From contig VXAA01005612.1 in assembly GCA_013399115.1 (NCBI GenBank), forward strand, positions 1 through 64,000: a DNA stretch of 64,000 nucleotides, given 5' to 3'. How positions within the stretch are numbered: position 1 is the first letter of the stretch; each line of letters starts with the position of its first letter. The notes under the pieces are model-generated. The model searched no databases and had not been told where the DNA came from. It saw nothing but the letters and a program-made list of their open reading frames with translations. A program made the translations under genes and the position numbers. Below are positions 1-12,187 of this stretch, in pieces. The stretch is from Anseranas semipalmata. Lineage: Eukaryota > Chordata > Aves > Anseriformes > Anseranatidae.

Positions 1-493
1 CACTTTAGATATTTTTATTCTTTTTCTTATGGCTTTTGCAGAATGCTTCTGACAAATGTAGCAGTTTCCTGCAAAGACTGGGTGATATTAAGTCTCTTTT
101 TTTAATTCCACTTCTGTTATCTTTCATACCGATTCTTAGCACATACTCACTGTATTTCACGCATTTCTCCTTCTGTTTTGTTTTGCCTGTACATATGTGT
201 ATGGTCCTGGTTAGACAGTTCAGCTCACGATAAAAAAGTTGTACTTTCCCTCCAATACTTGTCCATTGCTCAGTTTCTTTTTTGCAGCCTCGCACAAATT
301 GTGTAACAGACTTTCCCCCCATTTTGAGTCTTTTATTCCTTTTGCTGTCTGGTTTCTAATTAAGCATTGCACAGACCTGCATTGCATACTTAACTAAACT
401 GCCTCCAATCTTTTAGGAATTCTTTGAATATTCTTCCTCTGGTTGACTTGCCATATGTCAAACATACAGCTATTAAACTACTTCCCTGCCCCG

Positions 494-511
494 TTTTTTT
501 TTTTTTTTTTT
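494..511. repeat. T18 homopolymer
   Basis: Eighteen T after CCCCG. Other T runs of 15 to 17 lie at 1551-1567, 12225-12239, 27734-27749, 27889-27905, 29125-29141 and 56661-56675. Confidence 0.95.
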
Positions 512-2194
512 AATGCTGTATTTTTCACATTTCTTTAGCATGGTTAGATATTAGATTTTCTTTTCCTTATTTTACCTGCTGGCTATCCAACAGTGCAGAA
601 CCTCAGACTTGCAAAGAAAATGTAGGGCTGTTGACCACGCAATATTTTAGAAACTTACCGTTTTGTTCCTTTTAGTTTTTTGTATCTCCAGTTGCTCTTG
701 TGAAGAAGTCAAATTTCTGCTTGAGCAGCTGCTAGTTGTTTGATACATTCCTAAAAGCTGTGTTGAGTCTTTAGATGCTCCTTCATATTTGCTACTCTTT
801 TCTCTTTTTGATAAAAAATTGCTGTCAGAGATGGAAGGACGCTCTGTCCATCTATCACCCCCCCTTCTAGTATTTTTTCACGTGTTCGCAGTTTCAACAC
901 TATTGGACCACACTTGAAGTTCTTATGTATAATAAATACCATGAAATTATTTTCTTGAAAGTCTGTAGCTAGATATAGGAGCAAAAAGTTTCACTGGGGA
1001 AAAGTCAGCTGTTACTCATTTGTTTAGAAGCAGCTGGCTGTCACATACATATGTTACAGCCAATACATTTTTTTGGGGGGGGGATTTTGGATTTGGTCAT
1101 CCCCAGCCTATGTTTTACCCAGCTGACACACCACGAAGGCTATCAGGGACACATGGAGCCACAAACTGCAGAAAATTGCAACGGGGCGATGTCTGGCAGG
1201 GGACAGCATGTGGGATACTGGAATAATGTAGAATTGAGTGGAAAGGATCGTATTAGATGCATGGGTGGGAGCTCACGGTGCTAACATTTTCCTTTTGTAA
1301 TTTAAAAGTGATCGACTAAAAAGGCTTTTGGGTGGTGGGAGAGGCTAGCTGACAAGCAGCAACTGATCTGAGAGTGTCCCAGGTCTGGCCCTTGAGAGAG
1401 TCACTTACCCTTATGGATAGCATAATACTGCTTCACGTAATTGACGGCACAAGTAACGTTAAAAATATAAAAAGATCTAAAAATAGTAAAGATATGTTAG
1501 TCTTTGCCAAGAATTCAATTCCATAACCATTCCATTTCACATAATCATGCTTTTTTTTTTTTTTTTTCCTCACTGTTGTAAGTGCCTGATGGGTAACCCA
1601 TTGGAATAACCTTGCTGTACTTGAATGTTAAGAAATGACCATGGTGAACAAAAGTCTGTTTTAGCTGGGGGTGTAAATGAATAGGATGAAGGTCACCCAC
1701 AGTGTCAGGTGGCACCCGTGCTTGTTTCTGTACAAACTCAATTGTGCAACGTGAAACTGGCCCCAGGTTGTTATGTCTTGACTTCACAACTTTCTGAGTT
1801 TCTCTGAGTTTCGAGGTGGTTTGCAATTGCTGAGCTATTACAGCTGAGACCAGTATAGATTTTGCAAAAGATTGTTTCCTCTGGCTTCAAGTAGCTGCTA
1901 TGTCGCCATTTATTGCTATATTTGCAAGGTGAGATCTTTTGAAAGGGTGTTTTTCACAAACTTTAAATTGCACATCAGTCCTCGTTGAGAGCTGTCAGTT
2001 TATGTCCTTCATGGTAAATGACCAATATGCAGTATTACATATCTGTGCATGGTGAAAAAGGCCATGTGAGAAATTACTAGGGTGTATTACTGTATAATTT
2101 CCTCTGGTGTTGTCCTTTTGTGAAATGTTTAACAAATGTAATTCAAATAATGTTAAATAAAGCGCTTAGAGGAATCACACAAGTGCTGGTTTGA

Positions 2195-2500
2195 AAGTCT
2201 TCTGGAGGTTGTCTTGTTCAGTCTCTGGCTAAAAGCAGGACAACTGGCAACTAGATCAGATGTCCTACCCAAGTCTTGAAAACCTTCTTCAGTGACCTTT
2301 TTGGACAGCCCCTGAGAGAAGAGGTCCTTCCCATATCTTCTCTAAACTTCCCAAATTACAACTTGTGACTTCTGCCCTTTGTTTTACTATCAGACAGAAG
2401 TAGGAAGAATTTGACTCTGTTGTCTTTTTTTAACTACCCTCCATGCTGCATTTTAACTACCGTCCCGGTATCTTGTATGGTTTCTCTTCTAAAAAAGGCA
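2195..2500 (-). mobile_element. Degenerate CR1 LINE 3' fragment, antisense
   Basis: Read on the plus strand, this has the order typical of reverse-complemented avian CR1: TCTGGAGGTTGTCTTGTTCA, an AAAGCAGGACAACTGG core, CTAGATCAGATGTCCTACCC, AAGTCTTGAAAACCTTC, then ACTTGTGACTTCTGCCCTTT. These correspond in order to the conserved 'ggttgtctagtccaacc ... aaagcagggcc ... ctagatcagg ... gtcttgaaaacctcc' positions of CR1. Many substitutions and small indels indicate an old insertion. The call comes from remembered consensus; borders are approximate. Confidence 0.7.
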
Positions 2501-5500
2501 ACATTTTAAAGCTTTGGACTTTTATCCTTTAAAGAACAACACTTAGACTCTTCAAACAATACTTGATGTTCATCATTCATTAATTTCTAACCTGATATGC
2601 TTATTGTGTTTATCCTCATTCCAGAAAAAACTCTACATATACTGACTTAAATGAGGTATCATCGTATTTGCTAAGGTCAATTCTGTGTGACTAGCGCCAA
2701 TCACTCCCAGTGGGAAAAGAAACAGAGATTAAAAAAATCATTAAGTTTAAAATTGTTCACCTAAACACTTCATAAAATACATATGAATAATGAATACATT
2801 TGCAGAAGTCAGAAATGAGTTGGAAACAATTTATAAATAGAAGAAGGGTTAAACTGACCACCTAATGAAATACTGATGAATAAGTCAATCAGCCCTAAAT
2901 AGGAAGAAAAATGCATTATCATATGTTTTGAGTTTATCTCTGTCATTACCCCCAATCTTCATTGGAAAATCTCTGCAAGATTGGGCATTATTGTGTGTTT
3001 GCATCTATGTGGGAGGGATGGTAATGTGATAATGTATTCTTCCCTTTCCTTATATCCAAATAAACTTCATTTGGACTCTGCTTTCAGGCTTGAGCAGATA
3101 ACAGAGAATGTAATACACTGATTTGAAATTTAGGACAATATTCTTTAGAACTGAAAAATGCTTAGTACCATCTTATTAACCTGTGAGGTAATTCCACCAG
3201 TCAATAAATACAAATGGAAAGTGGACCTCAGTGTGAGTTTCTCAAAATGGGAGATTTTTTTTTAAGGAGAGAGTAACATTAGAAAGACTGGATACCAAAT
3301 TCAATTCAGAAATGTGGAAAATATGCCTGAACCCATCTTGGTGGAACACAGCTTTTTCTCCCTTGTGGGCAGTGCGAAACCTGTCTGCTTTTAAATTTTA
3401 ATTAAAACTTAGATTAGTTATGATCATCTAATCTTTCCTTTGCACTGCAGTGTCTGATCACTATGTATAAGTATCCAAAGTTTAATCTACTTCTGGTCCT
3501 CCTAGATTTGACAGTCTAATTAAGTGCTCAACTTTAGCACTTAGTGTATAAGAAATCTTACTTCATGTTTCAGTAAGATTTTAGATAAAATTGGTCACTA
3601 CCTATTCTGCTGAAATCTTTCAGAATAATTGGATTGATTCATCTTCACTACTGCATTAATCTGTTTTAGGAACCAACAATTTTCCTTCCTGTATTATGCT
3701 ATAAAACTTATTTGAAGGCTCAGCCAAATATTGATAGTAAAGAATTATTGACATGGTTCTGGATGGACTTAAATATGTGCCTTCAGTGTACAACTTAATA
3801 TGTAAAATACATAAACATGCAAACATGGGTTCTAAAGCTAGTAGCTTATTTTTTTAATAAAATACACTCTATTGTTCTCCCTAGGGAGTGGTGACCTAAC
3901 AACATGGGCGAGTCTCTCTCCATTATTTCTCACACAAGACCTTGCCCATCTCTCTATTGGCCTGTTCTTCAATTTTCTTCTGTTTGGGGCTCTGCCCTTC
4001 ACCACATCCGATGTCCCTTGTGACTAATTTTTCTCCTTCGAACTTCGGGAAGAAATGGCATTCGGATGTTATTGTTAGGCTAGCATCTTATCATCACTGA
4101 AAGCTCTAGCACAAGTCTACCGTCTCCTTCTACACAAGTTTTTCCTTATGCCACATGGCTCAATGAGTACAGAGGCAGGTGATCCAAGTTCTGGTAATGG
4201 CAGCATGTGTTGTACAGATGGAGATATTAAATCAATTGCTCTTAGCAGCTCTGTTGATAGCAGGCTTACATTCGCTCTATGGGGGTCCATCTTGGCAGTC
4301 AAAATTTTTTAAGGTTGAAAATTTGCAAAACTGTTAATCCTGCTTCTGTCACCTGCTCCCCACCCCATCCGTTCTCAGTGACAGCCAGTCCCCAGGCAGC
4401 ACTTCAGGCTCTCCACCACCCTGGGTTGACTCTGCTGCTGCTGTGCTGAAGATGCGTGCTCGGCTTGTGGGGACGGCATTCGTCTCACACAGCCAGCGTC
4501 TGCGCTCTGCGTCTGCTGGGGCTCTCCATAAACAGCACAGAAACAGGCGCTTTCAGGATGTGATTCATCTGTGTAATTTTAGACAACTGTAGGATGAAGT
4601 GAATCATATCCTAGATTTCACTGACCATATTGCTAAGGTCTCCGTTGGCTAGGGAGTCCTCGGCTGATTACCTCTGCTGTTTCATTTAGTCACATGAATT
4701 TTTGTCCTTTGTGCCTCACTGAATGTGATATTCAAGTTCAACCATGTTTCGGGCCCTGTGGAGAGGTGTTTAGAGGAATTAAGTTGTACTTTGAGGATAA
4801 GTAGCTTCTGGTGCATCTTTAATAGCATTATACAGACTGAACAGAATGTGAGAAACAATTTCAAATTCCCAGTGCCAGGGTCACCAAAAAAAAAAACCAC
4901 AACAAAAACCCAACTTTGCTGTAGTTTGCCCTGGCCTGTACTCTTGCAACATTTTAATTATTTTGCTGAAATCCTCTGGGTACTCATCTGTGTAGCAGCA
5001 TAAACTAATCAGTGCTCAACTTCTGACCTTTGTTGAATAGCAGGTGCTCAGGCAGTTTCTAATCCTGCTGTGTTATTTTGGCATAAACTTTTTTGTGCAA
5101 CTCATGCTAGAATAGATCCTGGATTTGTCTTGAACTTTAGTTTGACAGGTCATGTTGCAGGTCCTTTCCTGACAACTGATAGTATGAACTTTTCTTCATT
5201 GGAAACAAGTTCCGTTCTTAGCTTAGAGAATATTTTTATAATCTTAAAATTTCCTTTACTTTATACTTCTCCAATTTTCTTTAAACTAGGGACAAGATAA
5301 ACCTGCTTATGTGTCTTTTATTTCCAGTGACTCCATGTTACCTGGTATTTTTCCATTATTTTCCTTAAAACAATGTTATAAATCATGCAATAGATTGAGT
5401 TGATGAGTGGATTGACTTGGATCTTTCAGAACATTCAATGTCTCTTGTGATAAATAATAATAATAATAAAAAGCTAGAGTATCTTTATAATTTTCTCAAG

Positions 5501-7989
5501 TGCTGTAGTAACAGATCTGTTGGAACTCAATCAAACTGCAATAAGCAGATTTTCCCTCTAACAAAGAAAGTAGGTCTGGAACTTCCTTATTTGATAATGT
5601 TTCATTAATTCCAAAATACAGCACCAGTCTCTGTTTTTGTGTTAGTCACTCTTCACTTAGACTACTGAAAGCATCAATTTTTATAATAAAACCTCCCATT
5701 TTGGAGGCTTTCACCCCCCTGCTGTTTTGCTGAGCAAGTTGCTGCTGAGGATGGGTGATGCTGGGAAGGAAATGGCATTGATTTTCTACATTGTGTCATA
5801 CAGGCGTATTTCAGGATGCTTCTCTTTATTTTCACTTTTTCAAAAAAATTAGAACAAAAATACTCAGAAGTGCAAGTCTAGGACTGTGAAGTCAAAGCAT
5901 GCCTGAAAAACCCCAAATGTACTTACTCTATGGAGGATTTGTGCTGACACCTTAAAAGGCTTGGGTGCTCTGCTGATCGAACTAGCTTTTCCAGGCTGGG
6001 TTTTTTAACGGTACGACCGTCTAGGGCTTGAGAGATCAAAGGGCAAGAATTAAGGTTCTTTTGGTTTCCCACATTGATGACTAATCAATAAGCCAACAAG
6101 CTCTTCCTTTAAAATGAAACTTCTTGCAGAAGTATAACAATATTCTGGGAAGCAGCATATTATAAGATCTGTATGACTTCTTGATACTGTGCTACCAATG
6201 ACTAAGGCATAGACAGTGTTTGCATTAAGAACAAGCTGTAAGTGTTACACCTTGTAATACCTTTTCTTGATTTGTTTTCAGTGATATTATTTTATCTATT
6301 TTTAAGATTTTTTTAACCTGATTTCTCTTTTAAGTTTTCCACCTGCACTAATAATTTCACAAATACATCTACATAAATGTCTGATTAGCTGACTGTATTT
6401 CTTTTTGAACAAGGTGAGTTACTGAGTTGCTGTTACAGGTAACTCTAGATATCAAAGTCAGGCATGATGTCAGAAGCCAGCTGTAACCTTGTATAAGAGA
6501 GCATTTATAACCTTTTATAAGAGTTTCCAAAACATCCAACATCACCCTGTGTAGATGCTGCAACTTCAGTTGTGCAATAAAGAGCGAGCAGCAGGTGGAG
6601 CGTGCATATTGATTTAAAAGACTTTTGCACTGCAGGACACTAAATCCCAGAAAGCTGGGTTTAAACAAAATACTAGAACCCTGAGAGTAGTCACCAGTCC
6701 TGAGATGGACGAAAATATCTTGAGGTTATTATGCACCTTATAAATGGGATTAAGACTTAGAATTTTCTTTATGGTGGTGCTTGCTGTATTGCTCAGTACT
6801 CTGAATAATGAATCTTACATTTTCCATGTGCTCTTTCCAGTTTTGGAGGTTTCATCAGGTATTTGTGTCTACTTGTGAAAGAAAAATTATTGATCTGGGG
6901 TTGAATCACAGGTATGGAGAATAATCAATGATCAGTCTCCTTACGTGCTCTGATGTGATGCTGATTAATGGATTTAAGTTCAGTACTTCAATGTTGAGCT
7001 CTCATATTAAGTGCAGTCCATTGTTGTACAAGTGATGCTTACTTTCTTGAAGATTTGTGAAATGCTTACTACAACTCCTATTAATAAGAGGTTTAAGGAA
7101 CTTCAGATCAAATTAAAGTGGATCATTCATCTCCAGACTGCAGAATTGCTCAGCTTGCTTTCCTTGAGTTCATTAGGCAACATGTCAATCATTGCAATGT
7201 GTGTATGTTTACAGGATGCAGCATTGGAAGGAATCTAATTTTTATCAGTGGATTTATTGTAATGGGACCAAGTCCAGTGAGACTGAGTTCTATGTATTCA
7301 TTTCATCTGAACTGGTCTTATACATCACTAGTTAAGGTTACATGCCTATCTGTGCAAGTAATTATTTTGTAACTCATACATTTAGAATTGTGAAAATGAC
7401 ATTATCAACCCCAGTAATCATTTTCATTAACCTCTGTATCTATTTGCTTTGTTTACAAGTTAAAGATGAAGGGCTATTGAGACTTGGGCTATTTGCTTCA
7501 ATTGTCACCATTGCATCCAGTGTTTCTAATGTCGAGCACTGTGAACTTGACCTGCAATAGGAGTATTCAAAGAGAGTCTCTGAGCTGCATGAATGACTCA
7601 TTTTTGTTTGGCTTACTTACTTAACACAGAAGGGAAGCAGAATAGAATCCAACATGTTTTCATGTATTGGCAAAGCAGGGTGAAAACTTTGTCAGAAGAT
7701 AACCTGGAAGATGCAAAAATATTTAACTGGTGGAAAGTGCAGTCCCATCATATAGCTAGCTCTTTCAGTTATAGCCAAGATTTGTCTGAAATAAGCTTTA
7801 TTGTTATTACCCTGTGGCAGCAAAATGCTCTTTTGAATTTTTACTGCTTATCCTGCTCTCTCCTTTAAGGCATTAGATCTACTGACATATTTCTGCAGAC
7901 TGAAAGAAAAAATCTGGAAGTGATCATTTGTTTTAACCACCTAGCAAGTCTGGATAGGCATAAAAACCCATTGCTCTGGGCTGGTAAAT

Positions 7990-8250
7990 GATAAAGAAGT
8001 GCAATATTAGCTCATTCCGATGATTCATCTAGCTGAACATCCTTCTCTGATAGCGATCAGTGGCAGATATTTAGAGAAGGAGGGGAAGAGACGCAGTGAG
8101 TACAGAATAAGCTTTTCTCTTGTACGAGAGCTTTTCTCTTGTACTTTTTGACATTCTGTGGTTTAAGGACTTCACAATTCTTGTATATTACTAAGGGAAA
8201 ACTATTTATGATACATAGAAGCAACTAAAATACTAATGCTAAAGCAACGA
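7990..8250 (-). mobile_element. Probable ancient CR1-type fragment, antisense
   Basis: The segment with TTCATCTAGCTGAACATCCT, TCTCTGATAGCGATCAGTGG, CAGATATTTAGAGAAGGA and later TCTGTGGTTTAAGGACTTCA follows the order of a repeat common in reptile and bird genomes (catctagtccagtatcctg ... ctgacagtggccagt ... cagatgcttcagagga ... ggcagtcagaggtttaggga). That repeat is, as far as I recall, an antisense 3' portion of an old CR1. A 16-bp direct duplication at 8110-8144 lies inside it. Moderately sure it is a repeat, less sure of the family. Confidence 0.5.
8110..8144. repeat. 16-bp direct duplication, 19-bp period
   Basis: AGCTTTTCTCTTGTAC at 8110-8125 recurs exactly at 8129-8144, separated by GAG. 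Confidence 0.9.
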
Positions 8251-9647
8251 AACCATGACCTATGATGAAATAGGTGAAAAAATGAGCAATAATTGCAGCT
8301 AGTCAGCACCAACTTAAGTGCTTAAGTGCTCCCTTAAGTGTCCTTGGTAGATCAGTGAGATTTAGTCTTTCTCAAATTCAGTGTAGAAATAATAGAAAAA
8401 TTTTTTTTGGAATATTGTCTTTCCCCAAGCAAAAAAATCTTTAATATTCATAATGACTTTTGAATTCTCTCAAGAAAATCATATAGCACATCGTGAGATA
8501 GCTGTCCTGTTTTTCATTAAAATAACTCCTACAATAGTTAATAGTTTCTTCTTTCATCCAGGACTTCCTAAGCTCTTTGTGAACACCTCCTGGCATTCCT
8601 CAAAACAACCTGAGTTATTCTGAAGTAGAGCCACAGTCAGAAAAAGTTCTGCATTTCCAAGAACAGGCATTGCGCTCGTGCCAGAGCCCGCAGAGAGTGC
8701 GCTGCTCCCCTGCCTGCTCCACTAGAAGACTCTTTCTCCTTGATTCTAATTACGGCGGTGTGGTGTAAATGAAGCCTGGATGTAGTATTTTTATCCTAAT
8801 GCTATTTAGCGTATCAGCAGTAAAGGATGGTTTTCTTTGTAAAGGAAACTAACTGGTTTCTTGGAGTCACATTTATAAGTGAATACGCTTGCTAGAGATA
8901 CATTTCATAGGAGGCTTGCTTTTGGTTTTCACAGTAACAGGCCATTGGGCCATTGTCACTTCCTCACTTTTCAGATTATCACAAAAAGATTTCCATAGCA
9001 TCTTCTGTTTTCTTACTTGGGCTGCACCACCACTGATTCTTACAAATTTTTCATATATCATGTGTTTGTGCTTTTAATGGAAAAGGAAAACATCAGCACC
9101 TTCTGGTTCGGGTTGTGAAACAGATGGACAGATTTTGGAAATAGAATGACAGTAGAATTTCTGGAAATGATGACAGTGTGGAAAAGTACACAAAAGCTTA
9201 AGAGCAAAAAGGAATTTGCTATGGATCCCTTTCAAAACTTATTTTGGCTTAAGGTCAACCGTGATCCAGCTGTGGAAGGGAACCAGTTATTTGCCACTTA
9301 GTCTTCTGCAAACTGAATTCCTGGAAGCTGTGTTCCATCTGCCTCAAAATCTGTGTGTTGGCTGATTTTTCACTACGAAATGCTACAGCCTCTAAAGATG
9401 GACAGCTTTGGGATTCAGAGTGACTGTGCCATATGATACATCATTTGACTGTTAGACAGGCTGTTTCTTTACAGGCAGTGTACATAGTAGATAATCTATT
9501 AGGTCCACTTACCCTTTAATTTCTTATATTGCTGTTAATTAGTATGAATTCTGGACCCATTGAAACAATGTTGTAGGCCACATCTCCCACTGTTGTCTCT
9601 GGGAGCAAGTTTCATTTTTAAAGTTCTATATTGATTTTTCGTTACTC

Positions 9648-9669
9648 AAAAAAAAAAAAAAAAAAAAAA
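9648..9669. repeat. A22 homopolymer followed by a pyrimidine-rich tract
   Basis: Twenty-two A, then GG, then about 45 bp of mostly T and C (to about 9716). The two tracts are partly self-complementary. Confidence 0.95.
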
Positions 9670-10734
9670 GGATTTTTTTTCTCTTTTCTTTTTCTGTACC
9701 TATTTTTTTCTTTCTGTATGGAATCAATTTCAAGGCTGATGCTTAGGGAGAATTTTGTGGGAACTTGAATATTAGCAGAAAATCAGTGTTATGATCTTGC
9801 CAGAAGAAGTGTGCCAGCGTACTTTAGAAGCTGCCCCAAAGCAGTCTACCTGGATCTGGGGTTGCTGTGTCTTACTTACCTATATTCTGTTGCAGTCATT
9901 GCTATTGATTACTATTTTGGACAAGATGTTTTTTTAAGACACTGTTGGGTTATCCAATAGCTCTCCAGAAAGCTGGCTACCTGTAGAAGTATGCAAACAT
10001 AAATTTTATCAGGTGCTTTTCAAAAAGTATGGTCATCAGATTTTTGCCCTATGAGTTCCTGATGAAGTTGAGCTCCCTAAAGAACAGGACTCATTGGTGG
10101 CATATCTCTGCTAAGAGAAATGTTAGAGGAAGTGACCTCAATTCACTTGATTGCTGTCCACAGCAGAGCATACACTTCCTGATGGAAGATGGCTAGGTAT
10201 CTCTTTGGGCTCAGGAGGAATATTAAGACCATTCCATTGTTCTGATGGAACTCAAAAAATGTTCCAGACGCCCCTAAGAACACGATGCCAGCATGCTGGA
10301 CAAATAACCGGTTTGATTATTTTGTTTCTGTGTTCCTGTTGAAAGAGCAGGTTCATCTAAATGAGGCAGCATAAACATGAAACAGAGTGGTTGGGCTTAA
10401 TGTTACAATTTATGTAAAAAACGTAACTTTCAAAGACTTAAAACATTCATCATCTGCTGTATCATATACCACCTGCCTCTGCGGAAGCACATTCCAGAAA
10501 AGGCAGCAATAAGATAAAGTCAGTATTGAAGCTGGAATCTTTCCTTTGTGTCTGAGAAGGTTTACACTTAAGTCTAATACATCACTGAGTCCATCTATGT
10601 TTCTCCGTCTTGCCAAAGTTTTAAGGCTTTGTCCCATTTAACATACTTTGTTAGTTTGTTTTCTATTACAGTGAAATCTAAGCACCTTTTAATTTTCAGT
10701 ATTTGTGTTCTCACTCTATCTCTGGCAGATGAAG

Positions 10735-10962
10735 AATTAATGTTATCCTCATTTTACAGGTGGGACACTGGAGGACAAAGGGGTCAGGTTCACAGAGATA
10801 TGTAAATGTTTATATTTCCATTGATTTCAGAGGCAAGTCTCCCACCTATATATGATGCTTAAATATGTTTTTTTTGGACATGGACCATAATGATTAGCTG
10901 AGGTTTTACAGGAAATCAGTATGGGCACAGGGATCTGAACCCTTTAGTGTTCTCTGAGTTCA
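10735..10962 (+). mobile_element. MIR-like SINE, split by inserted sequence
   Basis: TTATCCTCATTTTACAGGTG followed by GGACACTGGAGGACAAAGGG (10743-10785) closely follows the MIR core and 3' portion (ttatccccattttacagatgaggaaactgaggcacagagagg). Roughly 100 bp later GGCACAGGGATCTGAACCCT (about 10923-10942) matches the MIR tail 'ggcagagccgggattcgaaccc'. The bases between fit MIR poorly and may be a later insertion. MIR elements are rare but present in birds and common in other amniotes. Borders approximate. Confidence 0.5.
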
Positions 10963-12148
10963 TCTTTTTGTTTTGTGCTTGCTGGGATTATGTGAAGTTT
11001 AAGCCTTCCATTCTCACCAAGCTGATTTTAACATAATGGGAGGGAGGTGGAGAAAGCTGCTTTGATAGCTGTTTGCCTTGGGCATGATAAAAGAGAAATG
11101 ACTTTAAAAAGGCATTTACAAGTGACCTGGTACTTGCTGGGAGATGGCTACTGCTGTTGCATCAAAAGCTATAGGAGAGACAGAAGTAAAATCTCTCTGT
11201 ATTGTTAACAGGATCAATATCGGAAGAATTGTGGGGTGGGGGGTGGGGGAATGGAGGCACCGTGTTGGTAAATGTGATAGTTTCTGAATATTTATAACCT
11301 CTTTTGTAATATGACAGAATTGAAAACAAAGGAGATGGAGCCTGTGTTCAGAATTAAACTCTAATTCTCCAGGTTAGAGGGTGAGATGACCTGTTTGCGT
11401 TATCTGCTTTCCAGGACAGCATATGGCGTGGTTGATACTGGCTCTAAAGAGTGGTGCTCATACAGCTGTAATGATAGGTATGTGAATATGATATCAGTTC
11501 TCTAGGGAAAGCTATAAATTCAGCACTGGGGGATAAAATGAATGCAGTATCAATAAAAAGATATTGCTGCTATTTTTGTCACTTGTGCGCTGACACTCAC
11601 AGTATTGGCAATAACATGCAGGTCAAAATATCTTCCAAAATGCGATGAAAAACAGTTACTCTGTTCTTCAGTTTCACCAACTGGGAACACAGATCTGATT
11701 TTAAAATAAATAAATAAGGTCTCTTGCTTCCACTTTGATGTACGGGCTGTTGATACACTAGCAAAGGTTACTGGAATTAATTCTGGAGAGGAATGTAAAT
11801 ATCAAAATGTAGGATTACAGAGTAATTATATTGATTATTATAGTAGGGGTATTTTCGTTCCCTGCATGCAACAAAGTAGACTTTTTCTGTGTTAAATATA
11901 AAAAGAAAGAATAAAGGAAAGGCTGTTTAAAAAGATAGTGTAGAAAAAAAAATGGTGGAAAAAATATATAAAAGGCTGCATGCCGCCAAATATGTGGTCT
12001 CTGAGTTCAAGAAGGTAATACACGATGCAGTCTTGCTGAATTAGGCTGAGGTTGGCTTGCTCCTAAGAATAGCATTTTTTTAGTCCTTTTGGTCTTGAAG
12101 GATAAAATTTAGGATAATTACTTATTCAGTGTCTATATCTTTATATTA

Positions 12149-12187
12149 CTTCCCTTTCTGTGGTGAACACAGTTGTGGAAAGGGAAG
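12149..12187. repeat. Inverted repeat: 10-bp perfect stem
   Basis: CTTCCCTTTC (12149-12158) pairs with GAAAGGGAAG (12178-12187) across a 19-nt loop; G-U wobbles could extend the stem inward in RNA. Confidence 0.85.

Noticed and set aside
1036..1061. GGCTGT...ACAGCC inverted repeat
   Set aside because: Stem broken by a mismatch and only 11 paired bases; close to what is expected by chance.
4370..4540. GC-richer patch with CTG repeats considered as an exon or CpG island
   Set aside because: Few CpGs, no long open frame with splice borders, no recognised peptide.
7011..7868. Cluster of plus-strand open frames of 72 to 91 codons
   Set aside because: They overlap in different frames, have no conserved motif and look like a chance stop-poor stretch.
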